A DNA stretch of 64,000 nucleotides from positions 992,001 through 1,056,000 of the forward strand of contig JAECYW010000005.1 of NCBI GenBank assembly GCA_023014335.1, read 5' to 3'. Made by a program: the position numbers and the translations under genes. This DNA is from Galerina marginata. Its lineage: Eukaryota; Basidiomycota; Agaricomycetes; Agaricales; Galerinaceae. Below the pieces are notes generated by a model. That model made no database searches and was not told the DNA's origin. It was given only the letters and a program-made list of their open reading frames with translations. The stretch's first letter is position 1. Each line of letters starts with the position of its first letter. Positions 43,501 to 52,739 of the stretch are shown piece after piece.

Positions 43501-46500
43501 ACTCTCCAAGCCCATCCATCCAACCGCGATTTCGTAGCCCATCAGGCTCACACTTATTCATTGTTCCATCCACGTCATCGATATCCGACAACGGTGACAA
43601 TTCTGCAACACTCCTTCTCCTAATTCCAAGCTCGACCTTACGGGAGTCAGGTCTTTGTTTCGAAGACCTAGACCCTGGACGTCAACTTGTAGTCCTGTTT
43701 CGGGACTCCAAGTCGTTTGTTATGCTTCGGGGTTTATCGTCTTTTGATGAGACTGTAGAGACACTAACAGGAAGGCCTCCAACTTTCACGTCACGCCCAA
43801 CTCCTTCAACTTCGATGGTCCAGCCAAGGCTTCGGTGTCTGTCTGGCCCTCTTCCTCTTTCCCAGGATGCCAATCCCTCAAACTCACCATTCGGTCAGTT
43901 GAATCCAACACGGCCACTTTCCGAGATCAGCGCAAATCCAGTAAAGCAACCTCCGTCTCTCGCACCATGGGCAGACCTCTTTCCTTTTGCCCTACCGCAT
44001 CTCTGCGACCCTTCCGACCACCATCAATATCAACTTAGGGCAACCGTAATAGTAGAAGGAGAGACAGCGAATGCTGGGGGGGCTAATAGGCAGAAGGACT
44101 CCAGTGACGACTTCAACTTCGCCTTGCGATATCACCCTCCGCCATCTCTCCTGGTTATTACAGCTCAAACTCAACATATGGAGTCACCGAGCGCGGTCAC
44201 GTCCATAACACTGCGTATGGGGGCGAAACAACATCCGGCTTTGAAGTTACGGCTTATTCTTACTCCCTCGATCCAACCACATTTCCACAGCCCTTCCATC
44301 CTGCGTTTACGTCCATTCAATACCCCTCCGGCGCCAACTCTCATTGGACGAACCTTCAACAAGCAACTTTCACTTTCAGAAACACAACAGATCCTCAATG
44401 TCAGCCGCGTTAGTTGGAATCGAAGTGCGAGAGTCCCATCGCCTTTGATTACTGCTACTCGAACTCTGCATACAGAGTCACCGAGCGCAGTTAGGTTGCG
44501 AGTTCTGCATACAGAATTCAGGCAGCCTCTGACTACTTTGCTATATCTGTTGGCGCTCCAGAGTGCGATCCCTCAGGTGTCAGGTCTTTGTTTCGAAGAC
44601 CAAACTCCTGGAGGTCGACTTGCAATCTTGTTTCGAGACTGCAGGTTGTTTGTTGCCCAGCTAGACTTGCCTTTCTGGTCTGCAGACACCTACGTGCAGC
44701 TCACGCCACCTCCAACCATCTATACATCACCATTGTCGCTTTTCGGTCAAACTTCTGTTGCCCTACCTCGTCTACCCAGTCCGTCCTTGTACATCTCATC
44801 AAGCCGCCGACAATATCAGGACATTAATGGATCCGACGTCGGCGATCGGGGCATACTATCAGAAACACCGAGTACCGTTGACACCATCCTTGTTTGTTGG
44901 AATCGAAAGCCGCCCAGTGCGGTTAGGCTCTTTACTCCGAATACAGAGACGAAACGGCCTCCATCTTACATGGTCCCACATACTCTTCCTCCGTCAATCC
45001 AACCGCATTTTCATAGTCCATCTGGGCTTCGTCCATCTCCACATCTGCCTCCGTTCAGTCCAGTTTGCCTCGAATTTCTAGTCATCAACAAATCTAACCA
45101 TTGCGATCAAGACAAGCGAGGTTCAATACCTGAAACATTGCGGACTCGGATTATCAGCACCGTCCTTGTTTGTTGGAATCGGAGAGGAGATGGCCCATTC
45201 CCTCCGGTTACTGTGACTCGAGCTCTGCACACAGAGTCGTCGAGCTCGGTTAGGCTTTCAACTCTGTATACAGAGACGAAGCAGCCAACCTCTATCTCAG
45301 TAGCACTCGTCATGTCGACGTTGTTCAAGTTTTTCGATACACAAATTCTGACGTGGCACCATACCGAGCACATCATAAACTGTACCCGATCATGTGTAGC
45401 ATTCATGATAACCAATGGATCGAGTTTAAAGAACGCTGGATGGTGGTGGAAAGGAAGGGAAGGAAAGAGACCGGAACAGAAAGTGAGAATTGACTGTATT
45501 TTAACAACCAGGATGGATATTGCCGCGATTCTTTTTGAGCTTGAAAGCCTTCGTTTAAGCGATGATTTTGGCCGCTCGAACGTCTCAGTCCTTTCACTCT
45601 TTGCCTCGAAAACCGATCAACAACTTTCAGATTCATCGCCCCAATGCTCTGCACTCGTTCGGTTCGCTTCTGTCGTCACAGGCTTATTCCAACGGCCTCG
45701 AAAAGACCTTTCCGACTACACCTGGAGCTTATTGAGACGCCCGTTGCTCGCCGCTCAGTGCTCGCTTTTGTCAATCTCGCATTTTGGACAAATCAGTAGA
45801 TATCTCACCAACGCGGCCGCCATTCTTGATATCCAAGATATCTACGGAAAGCTCTCAATGCTCTCTTTCCAGCAAGTTCTCATTCGTCAACCTGCGTTTA
45901 ATGCTCCTTTCGCTATCGTCAACGTCATCCTTCCTGTTATACACCTTATCGCAGATCATCGGATCCGAATTCAGCTACGATTTTTAGTGCTATGGAAAGC
46001 CCTGATTCATAGCTTTCCGGTGATATTCAGTTTATGGCGATACGATAGGTGGACGACGCACAATAACGGATTGTTTGGGACTGGTATAAGAAACTCTCAG
46101 CCCCTCAGGTCATTGAAGCAAGGCTCTACCTTTTCCTCACTCAACAGAGCTATAAAACATGCAAACCAGTACTCAATCGATCCCTTTTGCTTCTTCAGTT
46201 ATCACCTCATTGCTTCAGTCTGGTTATGTAGAGTATTTTCAGGATTTCGACGATTTTCCACCTACCTTGGGCTCCTGTCACTCAAATTTGACGATTTCTA
46301 CATCAACAAAATGGCGTCGAGCACTCCATTCCAGCAAGCATACAACAATCATCAACTGTCCGCTCTTTCTGCCGCTATAACCAATGGACCCTGGGATACA
46401 TACTGCCCTATGAAGGATCATCAACTTCGAATTTCGCTACGATCTTTTGCGGACTGCAAAGTCCTAGTCCGTAGCTTTCCGACGATATTAAGTTTATGGC

Positions 46501-47045
46501 AGAACAATATCTGGAAAGCTTACAGGAGCGGAATCCTCATGGCCAACATCAGAAACTTGAGGTTTAAGTTTGTCAACTTGCTAGCCACCGGTCACGCCAT
46601 TTCTGCACTCGGAAGGCTTACATGGAATGCATCTTACCTTCCAAAGGAATTCTGGAGAGGTTATCGTCTCTTTATTGATGGGTTATGGTCTAAGGAGTGG
46701 ATATCTCGGTTGTTTACTGGATTTCGACAAATTTTCGATTACCTCATCGACATCTTGCTCGTTCTCTACGATTTTAGGCTTGGTCGAAAGCCGTTAATCG
46801 CATCATTCAAGCAATTCCTCAAATATGGCACATCGTCAAGTATTGCTCCCGGAAATTGGCTTCTTAACCGATTAGGCTCATTTTTACGAATTGTACCATC
46901 ACACCTCATCAGCTTCGTTTATCGCGACAATTCTGGGCCCATTCGAAAGCAGTCGATTGCGCCGTTCATCCGATATCGCATACGTGGCCATTTACCCAAT
47001 GATTTCCCCAGCCGTCGCAATACAGAGTTCCTACCTTCACTTTGA
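40545..47045 (+). CDS. Giant ORF of the LTR element, 2,166 aa, function unknown
   Basis: The frame is open from the LTR edge (a GTG at 40,476). The first ATG is at 40,545 (MGSLDDLAKFFYNKP). Three zones are visible. Residues 1 to about 145 look globular, possibly Gag-like by position only. Residues about 330-1,585 are Ser/Pro/Thr-rich and built from about seven diverged repeats around CWNRSA, with LHTESPSAVRL and PYTEAK following. Three copies of LCFED...LAILFRD also lie here (near 42,003, 43,649 and 44,580). Residues about 1,600-2,166 are rich in aromatic and hydrophobic residues with an internal duplication (SFPVIFSLW and SFPTILSLW). No catalytic motif known to me is present. So long an open frame argues for recent coding constraint, though the origin is unknown. 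Confidence 0.7.
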   Translation: MGSLDDLAKFFYNKPSLLVFGSTYSISVAARDLFCQWIPSDHLVNILVNPTFFQRITFVVAQTQFLIKSAADIFNRDTHFQITPGDTLHQALNGARYGETNHVIALWTSFTKRMQMAVRLLDRVFKDGQYPDMDELNRFVERVSAPPPRKAPANVRKADPPSSLISEPTRSMINGGSHGRSTQTSPSTSTLTSKLSAVPSRSPAQIVSSPISTSNKTGPVTRSLASRTECSRKHDEEHRRTQMGGLGKQEAQERQAVERERDLGADARVSQTVLHQNTLALGHPVVEVSPPSLSHQASSQIPTGSRSFPPELANISTLHPIVLPVLSTKSDFTNGSEFDEENSPPETSRFLDVAIDCWNRSAKLPSPSVTATRPLHTESPSAVRLSTPYTEAKHPPASAAQLNFIQSIQPQLRSPSDTCFSVHESDLEGQGLLSEIPRTFSTAFNSWNQSTRGLLSFVSAIRTPRPEFANVVAPSSGSLTSTILLRSSLCFEDQTSRGQLAILFRDRELFVVPRNLCSLTTISPPLSALQLHSLSMAQSVLNTSPTACQTDPATRFPAFEAESGHEKLWNQTRLEGLGRQQEDQETSVAVQGGDSDAENQDGIPAGFTISAAVISKMRPLTAPDVCKTTLLVNAFNPEQEDLPTGPPQLQDFEAMPFRWNHSAEVLLSTVIESRILPTESLSAARPPASVSRPALPAFIHPRFRSPSAPSTMKIIAIESRFRSPSDSRASKSPSDVPSTSPITVVSDAADAGGESRCMVEYKDFTAPHRHPLCPSGHSFKFKSSQLVSRCVLSTCAQDSLSRSSMVLAANSLKENGRTNVLEFSGQEEEQEAKLVKRDRDRDAEKRVDRVSSLISIRVAPSLGYSLAEFCKPLLSSWPSLWRPTSPRSDLLESSGIKTSPPVTSIMPPLTQSNGLDGSDINDKGMLSETPTTVDAAFVCWNRSAENPSPSITATRTLYTESPSTVRSSTPYTEAKRSPAPTAPHTHSPSPSIQPRFRSPSGSHLFIVPSTSSISDNGDNSATLLLLIPSSTLRESGLCFEDLDPGRQLVVLFRDSKSFVMLRGLSSFDETVETLTGRPPTFTSRPTPSTSMVQPRLRCLSGPLPLSQDANPSNSPFGQLNPTRPLSEISANPVKQPPSLAPWADLFPFALPHLCDPSDHHQYQLRATVIVEGETANAGGANRQKDSSDDFNFALRYHPPPSLLVITAQTQHMESPSAVTSITLRMGAKQHPALKLRLILTPSIQPHFHSPSILRLRPFNTPPAPTLIGRTFNKQLSLSETQQILNVSRVSWNRSARVPSPLITATRTLHTESPSAVRLRVLHTEFRQPLTTLLYLLALQSAIPQVSGLCFEDQTPGGRLAILFRDCRLFVAQLDLPFWSADTYVQLTPPPTIYTSPLSLFGQTSVALPRLPSPSLYISSSRRQYQDINGSDVGDRGILSETPSTVDTILVCWNRKPPSAVRLFTPNTETKRPPSYMVPHTLPPSIQPHFHSPSGLRPSPHLPPFSPVCLEFLVINKSNHCDQDKRGSIPETLRTRIISTVLVCWNRRGDGPFPPVTVTRALHTESSSSVRLSTLYTETKQPTSISVALVMSTLFKFFDTQILTWHHTEHIINCTRSCVAFMITNGSSLKNAGWWWKGREGKRPEQKVRIDCILTTRMDIAAILFELESLRLSDDFGRSNVSVLSLFASKTDQQLSDSSPQCSALVRFASVVTGLFQRPRKDLSDYTWSLLRRPLLAAQCSLLSISHFGQISRYLTNAAAILDIQDIYGKLSMLSFQQVLIRQPAFNAPFAIVNVILPVIHLIADHRIRIQLRFLVLWKALIHSFPVIFSLWRYDRWTTHNNGLFGTGIRNSQPLRSLKQGSTFSSLNRAIKHANQYSIDPFCFFSYHLIASVWLCRVFSGFRRFSTYLGLLSLKFDDFYINKMASSTPFQQAYNNHQLSALSAAITNGPWDTYCPMKDHQLRISLRSFADCKVLVRSFPTILSLWQNNIWKAYRSGILMANIRNLRFKFVNLLATGHAISALGRLTWNASYLPKEFWRGYRLFIDGLWSKEWISRLFTGFRQIFDYLIDILLVLYDFRLGRKPLIASFKQFLKYGTSSSIAPGNWLLNRLGSFLRIVPSHLISFVYRDNSGPIRKQSIAPFIRYRIRGHLPNDFPSRRNTEFLPSL

Positions 47046-47962
47046 CGAATTACCCCACCGCATTCCATCGGCTCCGAATTCCGTCAAGATACTTCGCACA
47101 TTTTAAAGGTATTACACATGCGGTTCCGCAGATATCTTAAACGTAGCAAGTCGCCCGGTATTCGCTCCGGAAATCAGCTTTTTGGCAACATTTGCGCAGT
47201 TTCACAAATTCTGTTGTGGTACATCATCGCCCCGACTTCCTGCGACGATTTTGGACGCGTTCGAAAGCGCTGATTCACAGCTCTCTGGGGATATCCGGAA
47301 CATGTTTATCTGACCGGTGGTTGCTTCGCAAATTGGGATTTTGATGATTTTGACCCTTCACTCCTATGTTTTTATGCCTCATCCATGCTCCATGTTTCCT
47401 CCAATATGCCTACTTCCTGTTCCTGTCAACTCTTCTATCCTTTCTGGCCAGTGTGTCTCCTCCTCCTCCAATGAACTGCCAATGTTCTGTCTCATCTCCT
47501 AGCACCCTCAAACTCTTGCCTTGCAATTTCTTGAGGCTGGGGGGGCTATATGAGGATTAATTTTCTGGGAGGGCTATAGGTATAGTAGGCTGATCAAAGC
47601 CTACTCTCAGTGATCCCTGTTCTAAATGGGCCTGGCCACCTTTATATATGACTACCAAATTTTTTCTATTCATTTAAAGTTTCACTTCTTCTTCTTGGAT
47701 CTAACTTTGCCACTTCATTGGAGTTCATTTTCTGTTTTTAACTATGGGCTCTTAGCACAAATCCATTTTTCCATTTTTACTATTTTCTTTGCTCATTTAC
47801 AAACTCACTTCACCTTTCATTTTATCCTTTAAATTTTGGATTCCCTCCATCCATCCCCAACACCTCCTTGTTTTTAAATTTCTTTCCAACCTCAAGAAAT
47901 TTTCTTTGATTTCCAACATCTATTCTACTTTTTGTCAGCGCAGATGGAAAGTGGGGGGGCTC
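47046..47962 (+). other. 3' non-coding tail of the giant-ORF element
   Basis: Pyrimidine-rich, with no long ORF. A decayed further copy of the C-terminal repeat lies near 47,225-47,300 (GATTCACAGCTCTC beside GATTCATAGCTTTC of the ORF). A second GCTGGGGGGGCTAT tract occurs at 47,535, and the polypurine tract proper (AAAGTGGGGGGGCTC) at 47,948-47,962. Confidence 0.6.
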
Positions 47963-48372
47963 TGTAAGATAGCTTTTCCCATCTTCCTACCTTTCCTTTC
48001 CATCTACTTGATACTATCTGGACTATAGGGTATGGCTAGTTACATATGATGTCACATTACTGTGACATCTGGTAGATATAGTCATTCTCGTCACATTTGT
48101 CAATATAACTCTCTTACTATCATCTTCAAGAAGCCTACACGCTTACTTCCCTCACTACCTGCTGTTAACCAGGCTGAGGAGTACGCTAAGGCCTACTGAC
48201 TGATCTTAGAGATCTACATACGTAGATCTAAGAGGGAGTTACCCTTATCAGCCCAACTATTTCTCTTATCTCGCTCTCCGACTTTGGTTTATACCAAGGT
48301 CATCACACCTCTGCCCGCCCGAAGGTCGTAGGCGTTTCACCACTGAACCAGAGACGCTAACAGTGTCTCACA
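47963..48372 (+). repeat. 3' LTR of the giant-ORF element
   Basis: A 410-bp copy of the 5' LTR with no difference by eye. It is followed by the target duplication CACGC. Confidence 0.95.
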
Positions 48373-49030
48373 CACGCTGTCCCCGGCATAACCTGTAGGA
48401 TTTTCGCGTGTGTGTAGCTCGCGCCCTCTGGAAAGACTCCTACAACCTGGTTCGCTGCTAGGGCTTTTGAGGTCGCCAAATACATGTCCGAGTGAGCTGT
48501 GAGTTCTGTGCTAGGAGAGGTATTCAAATTTGGATTGAGGGTTGCTGTGGAAGCGGAGGAGTCCGTGTTGGGTCGTGCAGCTCCTGATCCAGTGTTTGGG
48601 TTTCGTTTAACAGGGATGGCTCCAGAGGACGAGAGGATAGCTCCTGCTAGAGGGTTCGCGAACAATTTTGAGCTGGCCCAGAAAGAGAGATGGCGTCTAT
48701 AGGGTATCGTCGCAGCTACATGAGGATTTTAATAAATTCCTCCTATCCATGTAAGACAATAGACATACCCAATGTCGCAATGTCAATGATTTCGTTGTGA
48801 TGAGTCGCTGCACTGTTGGCTAATACGGTCAGTATTTCCTCTTATTCAACTTTGGGCAAACAAGAAACAAAAGTAATCTCCTCGCAGCTTCGGACACGGA
48901 AAACGTACATGATGAGTGGTCCATCCTTAGGGACGTTTGCTTGCCCTTCAACATAAAATTCGGAGTAGTATCCAGTAACTGTCCAGTCCGAAATCTTGTG
49001 CAAGGCCCGGTACACCAACTTGAGTTCCAT

Positions 49031-50900
49031 GATGGAAGGTCGTGCTCTAGTTGAGCTAGAGTTGGTGGTATACGGTTGGCAGCGGGATATTAGATAAGTG
49101 CAAGATGTGGTTCAGGAGCAAGATGAGTGCGTTCATTGCCACTGCGGGTTGACTAGGACTCGCAATTTACTCAGGCTCGGCGTCACACATTTGAAAAGGC
49201 AGCCCATCGAGGATTTCCATCGCTCCAACTGTAGCCACTGAAAATGGGTGGAAAGGATCCGGCAGAGAACACAAGATCAAGAGTCCAAGACGATCACGCT
49301 GAGGTGCTTTATTTGGTTCAACCTCCTCTGCCAAACACGCTGGCTCTGGTTGTCGACTCGCACACCAATCACACACCAATATGTACCACACTTCCATCCG
49401 ACATCGTCTTTGCTGGACCTGCGTCGGGATAGCCCTTTGCAGGTTTTCTGTATTGTTTCTCTACGCTCTACGCTGCCTTCTACACCTGTATCGATTTCTG
49501 CTTCCAACTGGGTACGTGTTTCCAGTCAGCGCGTTTCATGTTTCTCCGTCGCTGAACATCGTCTCCAGCTCTTCTTTTTTCTCTCGTTCCTTGTCAGCCA
49601 TTCCGGCTTCGGTATCATGGCGCTTTATTGGCATTGCTGTACCGGGATAGCCCTCTGCAGCATTCTAATATCTGCCCACGGCGTCGACTTGGCCTTTCGC
49701 TCCTGCGTCGTTCTGCCCTTTTTTCCACCAAGACAGTTCAAAGCTTTCCGTCCCGATCTCTCAAATGGATTCAGGAGACTAACGTCGGCCTTCAATGCGG
49801 TATTTGCACCGGGATGACCCTCTGCAATGCTCTGATGTCGATCGATCCTCTTTACTTCCGCCTTTCGCGTCGATGATAGTTCAGGCACGCCGAACTCATT
49901 CAGATTTATTCAGAGACGCTGTTAAACTAAGGAACACTGAAGACCAGAAGGAGCGAAACACAGGCCCCGAAGACGAAGATCCAGACTAGTAAGCCGTTCG
50001 TTACAAAATTATGCGACTGAACTGGCCTATCTTATTAAGTATCACTTCTGTCTTGTGCAAGTAGACCGATTTAATTTTTTTCGCCTGTCGTGGTATACGG
50101 TCGTCATTTGCGTTTTGGTATTCATCCTATGCCTAATGCTCAGACCAGCGCATTAATTTGCGAACATCAATGCTGGCATCAATATTGCGGCTCCAATCCC
50201 CGGAGCACACCCCACCCTCCCATTATGTCTCGCCTTTAATACTAGCCCACCAATGTGTTTGCATCGGGACAGCCCTCTGCAGCACTTTATTAGCTGTTCC
50301 AAGGAGTGTACCAACCCATATTGCTAGGAACGCTGTTGGCCTATATCATTGCATTCAGATCACGTGACCAGATCAGATTCTAACAGTCCATTTTCAAGTC
50401 TTTCCCTTCAACCTAAGCAATGTCCCCCGGGACTTACTAACTCCATGCTGTCTGCGGACCTGCAGTTTTTTCAGCGACCCTCTATGTTTTATAGATGGCT
50501 ATCACCATGGATTGTTCAACTTTCCGGTTGGCGCCTTGCTTTTGGGAGTCGCTCTCCTACTACCGGGCCAACTCCCTTTCTCTCCCAACAAGCTTTCCAG
50601 CCTCTTGCTCATGTGCTTGTACCGGGATACCCTCTGCTGCGCCTAACGCCTGTACCTCAATTTTATTTTAAGAGACCGATGCATCAAGAGTCATGAACAT
50701 AGGACGGTCCAGGCAGACCGATATTTGACCAAGGTACTGACGGATGCCACCCCATCGCCATTCACGGCCTTTGAAGCGTGGAACGTCGCAAGCGCTTTTG
50801 CGACTGTGACCCAGAAGACCGAGTTCGTGACTTGACTTATTTGTCGAGCTACTGATAGGATAGACAGATCTGAATTAATGACCCCCGTTATTATCTATAC
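49031..50900. other. Gene-poor stretch with a dispersed short motif
   Basis: No gene is supported. The stretch holds most of the copies of the motif ACCGGGATAGCCCTCTGCAG described in the next entry. Confidence 0.5.
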
Positions 50901-51838
50901 TATGCGATGACGAGAACCATGCCGCAATTGAGGACCTATCTCACTATAGCAGAAATATATGGCAAACCCGGCTCGTCGCTGAACATAGGCACCCAACGCT
51001 CGCCGTGCATTCTTCTGAACACCAGGGTAAACCAATATTGCAGCGAAGAATGCGTGAACGATTGTGGGTGTCTCGAAAGCGTGGGAGCTAGCTCGCCAGT
51101 GTGCCAAATAAATTACGGGGTGGTCGCCAGCAATGTATAAGTGCTTAATTTGCTCTGCACTCTCTTGTATACTTCCCACAACGTTCCGACCAGGCCCCTC
51201 AGTCTGAAAGGACTTGATCCAAGCCCAACCACTCCAACAAACTTCTGTTCTTGACCGCCACCACGACCATCACTGGTATGTTGCTTCACTTTCCTTGGTT
51301 TGCTTACTTGCTCATACAACTCGGATTAGTTCTAGTTCATCAACATGCAGTACACTCTTCACTTTTACCGAGACCACCTTTCCAAGGCAACCAACACCCG
51401 CAACATATCCTTCACGCAGTTTGTAGCGGCTATAGGAATGCGCGCTGATGAGATCATGGCCGATTTTGGGGATCACAAATGGGTCATTGTCATCTAGTAA
51501 GTCCAAACTCTAGTTTCCAGGACCGGCTCTGAGTTTTCGCCAGCCAGGGTGTCTACCGCGGAAGCCCGTCCAAACACCTCACGGCTTTCGGTTTTCGAAC
51601 CTCGAATGACAATTCGACTCGTCGGGAACGGTTGCAACAAGTCTTTTATCTCCACCTCAACGAAGACGGCACTCTCGAGTTTGGACCGGACAGTACGCGA
51701 GTAATTGACAAGGATGATTTAACTGATCTGTGAGGTATGTACACCTATGTAATGTTCTCCGCACCAAGCTGATCCTTTACTTCAGGAAATCACGAAAACT
51801 TAGTATAGTCGATGGAGTGTATACCCTCTGCAGCACGT
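49423..51838 (+). repeat. Dispersed 20-25-bp motif, six copies
   Basis: Copies of ACCGGGATAGCCCTCTGCAG or close variants start near 49,423, 49,641, 49,808, 50,263, 50,621 and 51,817, always on the plus strand. Spacings are roughly 218, 167, 455, 358 and 1,196 bp. Several are preceded by TTGC or TTGT and followed by a CATTCT-like stretch, so the true unit is about 40 bp. Function unknown. Confidence 0.7.
50905..51090 (-). pseudogene. Cytochrome P450 fragment (I-helix to K-helix)
   Basis: The minus strand reads ETPTIVHAFFAAILVYPGVQ, the I-helix end and following loop of fungal P450s. After a frame change it reads PGLPYISAIVR, a stop, then VLNCGMVLV, where intact enzymes have the ExxR K-helix. 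Only about 60 residues remain and no haem-binding Cys loop is present. It is a dead scrap. Confidence 0.6.
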
Positions 51839-52610
51839 AGTTCCTGCCGCTCAATTTAAGTAAATCTGCTTGCGCTGGCAGGTCGTGTCTATTTCGTCCA
51901 AGGCGTCTCCTTCAAATTTGGCCCATTCTATCTGGGAAAAGGCCTACGCAATGAACATCCTGTCGAGAACACCTTCACCATTTCATCAGTCCAATTGATC
52001 TGTTTTTTGGACCTCATTGAAGGCCCGACATCCACCAGGAAGACCAGTTCCAATGCAATTGAATACCTCGCGAATTGCACTGGCCGTCGTTCCGTCTTTA
52101 TCAAGAATCATGAACATACCGACATCCAGGAGTACCTCGGTTATACAGGCGTTTATCTTGCAGCTCGTATCACTGCATGTTTGCGAGATAAGGTTCGTAC
52201 GAATTTGATGACTACACTATTGAAACGTAACATCTTTTATGTCTTAAGATTTTCACTTTCACTGCCGACAATGCTTCGAACAGCGACACCGTGGATGAGC
52301 TATCTAGTCTGATTCCTTCATTTGGCGGGCAAAAGTACCGTGTACGTTGCTTCGTGCATGTGCTTACAGTGATCTTGTCACGAAGTTAAGTTTCAATTTT
52401 AAAGTCTCATTGTCTCAAGCGATAAATAACAGTGTTGTCAGGCGGTCTTATCCCAGTTCAGCCTCCCACTTAAGGGTGCTTCAGGGGACAACGACGATGG
52501 CTCTGGAGGTGATGCGGACCCAATCGAACTCGAGCTCGAAGCTGCTCGATATGCTTGAGGGCCAGGAGCAGTTGTCTTTAAGAGTGCCCAGGTTTATTGA
52601 TCCTTGATGC
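51343..52610 (+). pseudogene. Unassigned multi-exon gene, probably decayed
   Basis: Exon-like pieces follow one another. An ATG at 51,343 (MQYTLHFYRDHLSKATN) reads to HKWVIV. An intron then leads to YQGVYRGSPSKHLTAFGFR (from about 51,541). Further on come GRVYFVQGVSFKFGPFY (51,880-51,930), GPTSTRKTSSNAIEYL, a DTVDELSSLIPSFGG piece (about 52,290) and an acidic GDNDDGSGGDADPIELELE tail (about 52,485-52,545). A TGA lies two bases before the apparent donor near 51,735, and another stop follows the acidic tail. I do not recognise the family. One copy of the dispersed motif (51,817) lies in an intron. Confidence 0.4.
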
Positions 52611-52739
52611 ATCTTCAATGCGCCTTTGTCTCTAGCCAAGCGTCTTGGCAGTCTTTGTGAACACCGTCTTTATGTCTTTAGGTAACATTGACCGTCTTTA
52701 CAGAGAGTATTTCTCTTTGACGTCTCTAAACATTAGAAT

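Larger units (their letters stand above)
40063..48372 (+). mobile_element. Non-autonomous LTR retrotransposon carrying one giant repeat-rich ORF
   Basis: It is bounded by 410-bp LTRs (40,063-40,472 and 47,963-48,372) in which I find no difference, and by a perfect 5-bp duplication CACGC (40,058-40,062 and 48,373-48,377). A polypurine tract precedes the 3' LTR. The 7.5-kb interior holds a single 2.17-kilocodon ORF and a 0.9-kb tail. No protease, RT, RNase H or integrase motif is visible in any frame, so it must move in trans. By size and lack of pol it resembles the LARD class, but those are usually non-coding. The orientation follows the polypurine tract and the ORF. Confidence 0.9.
38186..49030 (-). 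pseudogene. Glycerol-3-phosphate/DHAP acyltransferase (SCT1/GPT2-like), split by an LTR element
   Basis: The first half starts at the ATG at 49,030 (MELKLVYRALHKISDW). It holds the acyltransferase HX4D motif (THHNEIID, near 48,790) and FPEGASYT (near 48,430). The second half, past the insertion, continues with AAVEYVRY and VPVAIAYTDKARYRSR, then NAPDW, a long hydrophobic segment at 39,383-38,791 and a C-terminal tail. Exons read: 48,819-48,769; 48,715 into the insertion; to 39,869; 39,545-39,453; 39,383-38,791; a 13-nt exon at 38,712-38,700; and from 38,630. The first junction is unclear. Besides the 8.3-kb insertion there are frame changes in a purine tract near 39,960 and near 39,690, and an in-frame TGA at 38,408. 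The enzyme starts phospholipid and triacylglycerol synthesis at the ER. This copy is dead. Confidence 0.85.

Noticed and set aside
49248..49817. A 189-aa ORF with Cys and hydrophobic residues as a gene
   Set aside because: It consists largely of the dispersed motif and low-complexity pyrimidine-rich sequence. No start context or homologue was recognised.
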